Source: Scortum barcoo (Eukaryota; Chordata; Actinopteri; Centrarchiformes; Terapontidae). Taken from it: a DNA stretch of 64,000 bases. This document shows, in pieces, positions 50,301 through 60,200 of the stretch. A program made the position numbers and the translations under genes. The notes beneath the pieces were generated by a model. It did not search any database and was not told the DNA's origin. It saw only the letters and a program-made list of their open reading frames with translations. The stretch is from the NCBI GenBank assembly GCA_023238725.1, contig CM041550.1:3545544-3609543 (forward strand), in the 5' to 3' direction. Position 1 is the stretch's first letter. Each line of letters starts with the position of its first letter.

Positions 50301-53300
50301 GGTTCAAGTGAGGGAGACCTCATTTTTACTGATTTGTGAACCTGGTATTTAAGTGTCGCCACGACTGCAGAGAACCTCAGCCTCTGATTTATTCATGTCA
50401 TTAAATTATAAAGCTCACAATATCTCTGAAATTACAGATAAATAGTCACCGTTTTCCTCTCCACTCAGTGTTGTTGCAGAGAAACTACTTAATTATACCC
50501 TCAGTGGAGGAGCCACTGATATTCAGTGTGGTGTGAAAAAAAAGAAAAACATCCATATAAAAGTGGTATAATGAACATAGCACATCACCAAAAAACACAT
50601 GAAAAATAAAGATAAATACTAGTGTCGTCCATCAAATAGTTTAATTATGTAAATGCTGTTTGTTATTTTCGCTCCCTAATCCCTAATAATATAATAAGTG
50701 TTACTGCTGAGTATTTGATGTGTCATTTGAATTGATCTCTGTCTACATCTGTAATAAGTCTGAATTTAGCCCAGAAAATGGATTTAAGTTTAGACTAGTG
50801 ATATGTTATATTAGTAGTAAGTTTGTTTTTCTTCATATTTCAATATCATGTCTCAGTGCCTTCGTGGCTTTATTGTTTAGTAATTTGTTGCAACAACGGC
50901 TCTTCCTGAGATCCATATTCATATAAATTACATATAGTTAATGATGTTTGCATTTACTCTTCGTATAATAAAGTTATATTGATGTTGCATTTAACAAAAA
51001 AGCATTTAAATCAATTGAGAGACAAAACAATGAAACAACAACAATCTTAATCATTCATTGATTCATTTAAACATCCATATTGCTAAAACATATTTTACTT
51101 CTTTATTTTACAGGCTTGTCTTATACAACCTCTCCAGCTGCTTTTTAAAATTATATATTAAACTGCTCCAGTCACATGTGGTTGTATACATCACTGTTTT
51201 TCTTATTTACGCGTTAACTGGTGGAAGTGAGTTGGCTCGTGTCATACGTCTTGTCTCTGTTAAGCACTTTAAACAGGTCCAGATGATGTTATTGCACAGC
51301 GACAGAGTTAAAGGATGAGCTCTTAACTCTGCCGTCATACGTTAACGTCGTTATCGACTCCACCATCAGAGTGACACTTTCCATCCACCGTCTCCATCAC
51401 GCGAGCCGCACGTAGGAATTACATCTCTGTTAGCTATATTACTTCCTCTGACATATAGCATAATCCAATCTCAGAGCCCATGCATCCTCGGCTTATTTCA
51501 TACGTACAGTGGCTGTTTATCTGTGAGAGACAGATCACGTCCTCGGGCCTGAGTAGACGCGAGGCAGCTCTGGTTAAACTCAACCTGCGGCCATATTAAG
51601 GCTGCTCTGTTTAATTGATCACATCCACTCGGAGCGCAAATGTCCAGAGGGGCGCTGACCGTGATGAATGAAAACTTCTAATAAAAATAAAATGCCTGCA
51701 CGGTTTTGCAGACGTCAAACGTTGATGAGGTTGTTGTGACAGCAGGATCCTCTGCCGGCGTTTGTGCTTGTCTGTAAGTGAGGTCATCCCAAGGCTGCTC
51801 CTGTGACTGATCAGGGTCACGCTCACCTCCGACCCAGAGGTCAAAGGTTAAAGACATGGGGAGGGCAGCGCTGGGTCCAGACTGAGCCCCCGCTGTCATC
51901 GACTCGTGACCTTTTCCTGCTATGTGTCACAAGTTTGGAGCTCTGAATTAAATGCAGTACATGACGAGGTTCTTCGTTAGTGGGAATACTGCAGGGACCA
52001 AAGAATAATCACTACAAGAAACTTTTTTCACTTTTTGGCTAGTAGTCATTTTGGTAGTTTGGCCAAAATACCTCACAGGCAGCTTAAATTTTTTTTTTAG
52101 TTTGACATTGTGCACACGATGGATTGCACATAAATAGAAGGGTTGCATTTGGTGATTAATTTTTTAAAAATATTGATGAATATTTTCCTGATTGATCTTT
52201 TTGTCTATAAAATAAAAAAAAAGAATCCAGAGCCCGAGGTGACATCCTCTGATATCTTACTCTGTCCGAAGCTCAAAGATTGGATTTTACTATCATTCAC
52301 ATTGGAGAGGCTTTATTTCTTTTGTCTTTTTTCTTTTTTTTTTCTTAGAGAATAAAATGGTAAATTGATTCTGAAGATAGTTGGCAATTTCATCCTCTTT
52401 CAGCCAACTAGTCAAGATGAGCATCCAATCATTTCAGCTCTCAGATGTCATAGAGAAGTAGCTCTTTAATGCAAAAGACGATCACAGTGAAATTATATTA
52501 TTACGCTAATGTTTGATATTTATAAACATTACACCTCTAAATATCTGCTCTTTATGTCAGGGCTAAGATCTTTACAAGTTTTCCTTTGCTTGTTGTGAAG
52601 TTGTGTGTCCATTAGAAGTCTACAATCTCTCCTGTGTTGGTGTGAGTACGATGATATGTGATCCTGTGGGTGTGCAAATGTAGATATAATTCAAAACTAG
52701 TTTGTGCAGACCAACCCGGACTCTCTTTGGCACGGACAGATGACAGATATTCAGCCACAGGAGAGAATAAATTGACCTTGAGACAAACAAGCATCTTCCT
52801 TTAATTCGCAGGGTGAATATGGATGAAGGTCTTGTTTTTTGATGTAAGGTCGCTTGTTCTGACAGCGAGGGGACGGCTGAACTTTACTCAACTGTAAAAT
52901 AAGTTTATGTTTGACTACAGCAAGCTGTGATAATGTGTAGGTTCGACTGGTATCATGCAGGTCATGTTGTCTCTTCTGCTCTCTCCTACAGGACGCCTCC
53001 ATCGCCCATCGCTTTCATCTGATGCGGGAAAAGCACCCTGAGAAGTTCAACAGCAGGTGAGCGGAAAGGATGTTTAAGGATAACAGCTGAAATGCAGCTG
53101 AACAGAGCAAACAGGAGGCTTTAAGGTCTGATAACCTCCCCCAGTAAACCGTCTTAGCACCATTAGCTAACGAGCAACCTCATAACCAACGAGTGGCCTC
53201 GCACTTTAATCTGGAAACCCGATATCACACTGAGCCGCAATCCTCAGCAGTCAATAAGAGAGCAAACCTGCCTGCATGGTGGGATCAATATATCGGCCTC

Positions 53301-54229
53301 GTTTGTGTTATAACCGAGCTGAAAGTCCAACGAGGAGCCATGGTTTCCACAGTCCAACCACAAATGTTTGAAGTGCCAGATATTAGACACCTCCTACTTA
53401 TTTTGTTTGTCAGTTCACGCAAACGTTCAGAGTTAATTATAAAGAGTCAAATGAGGAGTTAACCGTGCAGAAACAATTGTTGGATTGCAGGTGAGCTGAA
53501 TGAAGGGGAGCATTTTGACATCGCTCTAATAGCAGCGAAAGAGTCTTCAGATGGCATGCAGACCAGCGCGTCGCCGTCTAATTAATTGTTATGCAACAGT
53601 CTGACTGCAGAGTGAGAGAGGTCAGCGCAGAGACGAGTGGCGATCCAGAGGCAGACCGGGAGAGGCGTCTCTGACGTTAATTCACAAAGGTGAAATAAAA
53701 CTTGTCACGCCGATGAGATGCAAACACAGGAGACCTTTTCAGACGTGGAGTCTGTAACTTCACCTGCTTTACGTCCCTCAAACTCAAACCTCATTTTGAT
53801 AATAACATCATATGATAACAGCTTCATGTATAAAAGCAGCAGAGTTTCGTATCGATATACACTCACCCAGACATATAAAGATGAATTATACATTTGAAGG
53901 ATAAGACTGGTGATATTTTAGATTTTTATTATTCTCAAATGCAATGAAAAGACTAAAAAAATTAAAAATATTCCTCCAGTCCTATCCTCCATAGACCTCC
54001 ACAGAAATGACCCTCTTCACAGCCTGTAAGTTATAACACAGGGTGGCCCGTTAAAATATTACAGTAACATTTGATGGGAATAAAATGTTTGACAAACTCA
54101 AATTTATCATATCAAAAATGATAAATGATGGAATCAAAAACCGACATTTCACCTAAAACCACAAATATCAACCTGCCGGAGATCAAACTGTCACCAAAAA
54201 CATTAGGATTCATCTTTTGGGCATTACCA

Positions 54230-54294
<65 letters not shown>

Positions 54295-57200
54295 TATTAT
54301 ATATGTAATATGCATCCAGATGTTTTTGTATTTCAGTCAAACCAACAAGCTGAGATTCAGTGGTTTTCATTAAACCACGTCATAGCATGCTATAAACTAT
54401 TCAGACACATGAATGGTTGAAATGTTCCTTTATGATCAACATGGACACTATGATTTATTCTGAGTCACTCCTTTCTGACCTGTTTTTAGGGAACTATTAT
54501 CCATTCCTGTTTCCTGTTTTTTTTTTTTTTATAATGGCGGTTTTAGTTGGTCTCGTTGGTCACAATAATCCCACCCTCGGTCACTGATGTTGATGGCCGT
54601 CAAAATGACACACAGTTGTTAGCTCTTGTCTTTTCAGGAGATTTGTTGACGATAAAAATAGAGAATTTCATCGAACTTGTCCTTAAAATACAAACACGAG
54701 CCACCCTCGGCCCTCAGAGCAGCTCCATCCACAAATATTAGAAGTTGCAGGGGAAGCTTTGAAGCCTCCCTGCTTTCGTTTCCTTTTCCGTGGCCACACT
54801 TTGCTCTGACGACTCATTCAGATGCACGGCGGAGAACAAACAGCTGCAGTACGCTCTCGGTCTCTGTGGACTTACACCGCAGCCCCCGAGGTGAATCACC
54901 GTCGATGAGCATACGCGGTGCTGCTCGGCTCGCTTCTGTGGCCGGCTTGTTGTCTCTGCTGTAGCCCGAGGCCGAGGTGTGTGTGTGTGTGTGTTAACAA
55001 ACAATTGGTGTGTTTGTGAATGCGATAATGTTCTCAAAGTGTCTCCAAGCAAACCTCTATGCAAAGGTGATCATTTGCTTAAAAGCCATTCTGTGTAAAG
55101 TGCACAGTGTGTTTATGCTAAAGTGAGCACTGAAGTCAATTAAACAGTAGTGGCCAAACTGCCCCCCTCGCTCTTTGAACACAATGCATACTCTTACTTT
55201 TTTTGGACTGCTCAGTAAAGTATAAAAGCGTGTTTTAAAGCAGCTGCGTCACTCGGGATCTGGGTGTGTTTGGTGTTTCATGTTGTTTGCATGATGACAA
55301 CAACATACACGCTGATGCCTCTCTCTACACTTAATTAGACTACAAGCCAAAGAAAATGAAAGAAGAAGAGCAGGGAGAGTAAGAGAGAGAGAGAAAAGGC
55401 CAGATGGATTATTTACTCTTTGAAATTCAATAATTAATGCTCAAGTTTCCATCTCGAGTCCCATATCTGTTTCCAGCATCACTGGCAGAAGGAGGAGAGG
55501 GTGATAAAAGATAAAAGAAAGATACCTCTGTCCTCTGGGGGCCCTCTTTGATCCATTAAACAACCTCCGCCGGAGTTAAAAGATGTAAAGCATTTAGGTG
55601 CACGCAGCACATAAACTCGACGGTTAAACGCGGTGACCTATAAAGCTCCTGCTTTTCTACAAAATGTGCCTCTCTGCTGCTCTTTGACAATTCAGACTAT
55701 TTCTGTTCTATCATGGCTCCGGTCCAACTTTAGCTCACAAAACACAAACAGTACTGAACACCAGCAGTCTAATGTACACTATTTACAGTAAGCCAACACT
55801 GCAGCTCGTTCTTCTTCTGTGAGTTTCCTTTGAGCAGCAGACGGCTGATGGACGGCCGCAACTGTTCTGTTGTTGTCTGACTGATGTTTTTGGCAGGGTA
55901 AATATCCGTCCTTTTCACAGCTATTTAAACTGAAAGGAGTTAGCGTGGAGAACGAGCAGTTTTTTTTTGTCTCAGGCGATAAATCACCTTTGACCCCGGC
56001 TGCATGCAGTGCAGCACTTAGCTCAGCGCTTCATTGTCCTCCCTGCCACTCATGATCCCACATTGTCTGCATGTGTGAGTGAGCCTCCACACACACACAC
56101 ACAACACACACCATCCCCCGCTTGTCTACTATCACATACACCCCCTCCCGTGTTACCCTCTCATCCCGGGCCTGTTGGGCCGGAGGGGACGTGTGACTCC
56201 TGACACCTCAACCCACCAGCATCTAATGGCCACAGTAAGTCAGACCTGCAGGAGCCCAAAGTCCAGGTGCTAATGACGTCTCACACCGAGGACAATGCTG
56301 CCTTTCTTTGTGTGTTTGAGTGGGAAGGAGGGGGGGCACTTTTAGTTCTCAGGGATCATGAGCGCTATCCTCAAGGCTTACAAAGCTTTCGGACGTAATG
56401 GAAAGAAGAAGAAAGTGGACGTCGGGTTGAGATGTATTTAATCCCAATTAAAAGTTCAAGGTCAACAATGAAAATCAAGATGCAGTTTGTTTGCAGGTGT
56501 TTTTGTATTTTTCTGCAAACAGGTGAGCAGATTTAAATATTAAAACTTAAATATCTTGGACAGTAAACTCTCCTCCACTTATGATAAAGTCTTTATATTT
56601 TAAATGTGTAATATGGATTTGTTTTGATGCACAATATCTGCCTCTAAGTGCAGCTGAGAAGCAGAAAGGCAGTCTTGTACTTAATTGTGTAAATGTACTC
56701 AGTTACTTTCCACCACTGACATGTGTGTCCTTTTTCATTCAAAGTGAAATCTGTTTTATGTAACATGCTCTGGCTTCCACTTGTCCCATTTCTACCAAAG
56801 ACCACATAAACAAAAATGATTAGCAAGCTGTTATGTATCACTCATGAATATTGAAATTAGCGCGAGGCAGAGATGACGCCGTTAAACTGTCTTCTGCTGC
56901 TGTGTTTTTTTCTCTTTTTTTCTCCTTGTTTTCTCAAAAGGGCAATCTTTCCTCGCTCGCTCGGCCTCCCGTCCACAGAGACAAGGACACACGAGCGAAA
57001 CGATCTCAGCTTCTTCTTTCGTCATGAAAACACACGTGACAACACAACGCGTGACTCATGACTCCGGCAAATAAACACGACCTTGGAGAAAAAACATTTT
57101 TCATATTTCTTTTTCATACACCGGACCATGACCTATCATTTAATCATATTGTTGATTCAGTAGTCGTGGTGGTGATTATAATGATGGTCCCAGTAGAAGA

Positions 57201-60200
57201 AAGAAAAGAGGATTAAAGCCATTTTGCCAGTCATCAGTCATTAGCTCTCTTCGTAAGCTGCTTTGTGAAGCCTAATGAGCAGGTCGCTGACACTTCACCT
57301 GATTGGATGAGTGGATATCAGATGCCAGCACCTTCTTGACCTCTGTCTCTACACACAGCATTGTTTTTTTTTCCCTGTTTAGATACCCTGCTGACTAAGT
57401 TTGCGACCGGCTCGTCCACGCCAACCGTCACGTTCGCCGCTCGCCTCTTTTATTTATTCCAAACAAACAGCTGTTACCACTCCAAGAGAATGAAACGCTT
57501 TGGTTCCTGCACGCAAGCGAACTTTTCCCTGGAAAGAGAGCTGGTGTACCTTTCTGCAGCAAAGAAAACACAAACATCATGATCCGTTGTAACAGCTCTT
57601 ATTTGTTCTGATTCACTGGATATATTTTCTTTAAAAGTTGATCATTTTCCAATCAAAGCAGTATTATTATTCTGCTGACTTCACTTTAAATGCTTCAGGA
57701 GGATATTATAAGTACTTTAACCTCAGGTCTAACCCAGATAACGCAGCTATATTTTCCTTTTTGCTATTTTTAAATAGATTTGGCTTAATAAACACATGTT
57801 CAGGTTAATTAAATGTTTGCATTTATGTATGCTTCAAAAATGGTTAACTGGACAAATTATATCAGTCAGTTTGTGTCTTGTTGGGACGTTCTTCCAGACA
57901 TTAGCTGATCAATAAATCCTGATTATTGGGGGATTCAGGTGACTGCACAGTAAAAGCATAAAGGGAGTTGTTTCATTCAAGCGCTACGTGTCATATTAGC
58001 ATTAAATCAAAAGCGTAACCATGTCGTTGTGGAGAAAAAGACATTTAGAGACACAAAACAGGATTCTTAATGCATTTTTTTGTTGCAATTGGGAAGAAAA
58101 CACTGCATAAACTGCATAAACGCCCAAAATTGCCCCAGAAACTGAAAGTGAAATGTGCTTAATGTAGCATCAGTTTCCACTAAAGCAGCACCTGAAATAA
58201 ACTTCTGAGCCTGAAAATGTGACTTTTACTTCTTGAAAAATGCTCACACTTCAAAACTCTGTGTGACCTCAGTCAAGGTCAGATGGACATGAAGACCCAA
58301 AGCATCCTGAACTTTTACTCCCGGGAATCTTTTTCAAGGAACTAAAAAGCTTCTTGCAGCCCATTGTGGTCTAAATACCCGTGAAGATCAGGCAGATTAG
58401 TCTGCTGATGTCCGAGAAAGCAACGTAATTTCTGCAAGCTGGATAAATACTCAGTAAGGCCTGGACTCGGTCGTCACTCCGTCTGTCGTAGACCTTGATC
58501 TGTGCCGTGTCCAACAAAAAAAAAAAATTGTAAATTTGTTTGTGTTTGTTTGATGATGCAGGCTTTTAAAAATGGCGGCTGAAATACTCGGCCAATCAGA
58601 AATGTCAGCTCAGCTCTGCAAGGCCCACCCACAGTTCCCCAAGTTCCTGTACTTTTGAAACACCCCAATCAGGGACCTTTTAGGGGGTAAAATAATGTCC
58701 CTGAACTTAATGTAGACCCTGGTCCCACCTGCAAACACACATCAGTCAGAAACTTTATGCATTAATGGAGCAGGTGGTGGTAGATGGACTGTGTTTATAT
58801 GGCGTCTTTCTCGTCCCTAGACCACTCAAGGTGCTTTACATTACATGATATACACCCCCTTCACACACACAATCATACAGTGAAGGTGTCTAATCTAATG
58901 ATTCACGCAAACACACACACACATTGCACAGCCTTCGGGGGGCAATTTGAGTTCAGTAGCTTGCCCCGAGGCCACTTCGACCTGCAGGCCGGAGTAACCG
59001 CGGATTGAACCGCACACAAAGAATTCAGTAAATCATTAAAAAGAAAGTAAAATTATAATAACATGACAAGCATAGATTTCTTATTTTCAAAAACCTTTCA
59101 CACAGACGTCACAGAAACTCTTCACTGACCACTGACCACCCTGTGGTGTCTGAATCTTTGTTGTTTGTGGTCTGTTTGCCACTCTGCTTCAAGATAAATG
59201 AGATAAGAACATCCTTTATTGATCACCAGAGGGGATATTGGGACGGTACAGTGCTTTCCTCCTGATACTACAGCTTCAGTTTGTTTTGTCACTCCGGCGG
59301 TGCTGAGGACTGTTATATCACATTAAAAAAAAAGTGACGTCAGAGCTCACCCGCTGTAATTCAATGCCACCGCCTGCTCACCTTGTGTCCTCCTGATTTC
59401 ACAAAATGTTTGAGGAGGAGGAGGAGGAGAAGGGGCAGAAAGGAGGTGGCGGGGTCATAAGGTCACTGCTCATATTGGGGATTAAAGGAGATGCTTATCT
59501 GTAGGGAGGGGCATGAAGGGTGAGGGGGAATATAACATACAGCTTGAGAGTTTTGGAGCCTGAAGCTTTGCTGAAAAGTGTTTTTATAACAACATGCATC
59601 CACCTTTCACCTCGACGTAGAGCCAATCTCTGTCCTCTGTTTGAAGAAATGTGTGGTCTCTGAGCTCTCTTTGAAATGTTAAGCATTGAAAGGAGCAAGT
59701 TATCTCACAATGCGACTGTACTGAAAAGAATTAATAAGTGCTTTGTTAGAGAATCAGTTGTTCATCCTTGAGAGCATCCTGTCAAACACAAAACCCTGTC
59801 TTTACCACAAAAAAAAAACACTCTCCTCGTCATAATTGGAAAAATACCCCCTTTTTAAAGATTATTTAAGACCCTTTTTGTTCCAGCGTTTTTACCAGTT
59901 TTAGCGCAGAAACATGGGAATAAAGGAGGAGAAGCTTATGGAAGTTGTCTGCCTCCCTGTTGCACTCTCGGTCCATAAGAGAGGGGGGAAAAACATGAGT
60001 TAATTGCATTTTTTACAGACCGTCTCAAGTGGAAGCGGCTTAATGAGGTTAGGCAGCTTGCCTCATTGAGAATCGCAACTGTTCCTAATTGTGATCTCAA
60101 ATATGCTCATAATCCCCCCGATTTGACAGCGGCAGAGGTTTCTGGGGAGGTATTAAGGTGAAAGAGGGAGAACAAGGGACAGAAAGATAATTAGCGAGGA

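Larger units (their letters stand above)
41732..52991 (+). other. Intron 19
   Basis: The largest intron, 11.3 kb. It contains the MITE at 42134-42662, X-box-like sites at 42989-43001 and 44862-44875, GT/CA microsatellites at 45706-45731, 47319-47350 and 47504-47560, and a 'gattaat' fish repeat at 52160-52465. No exon of the kinase is missing across it: exon 19 ends and exon 20 begins in phase 0. Confidence 0.8.
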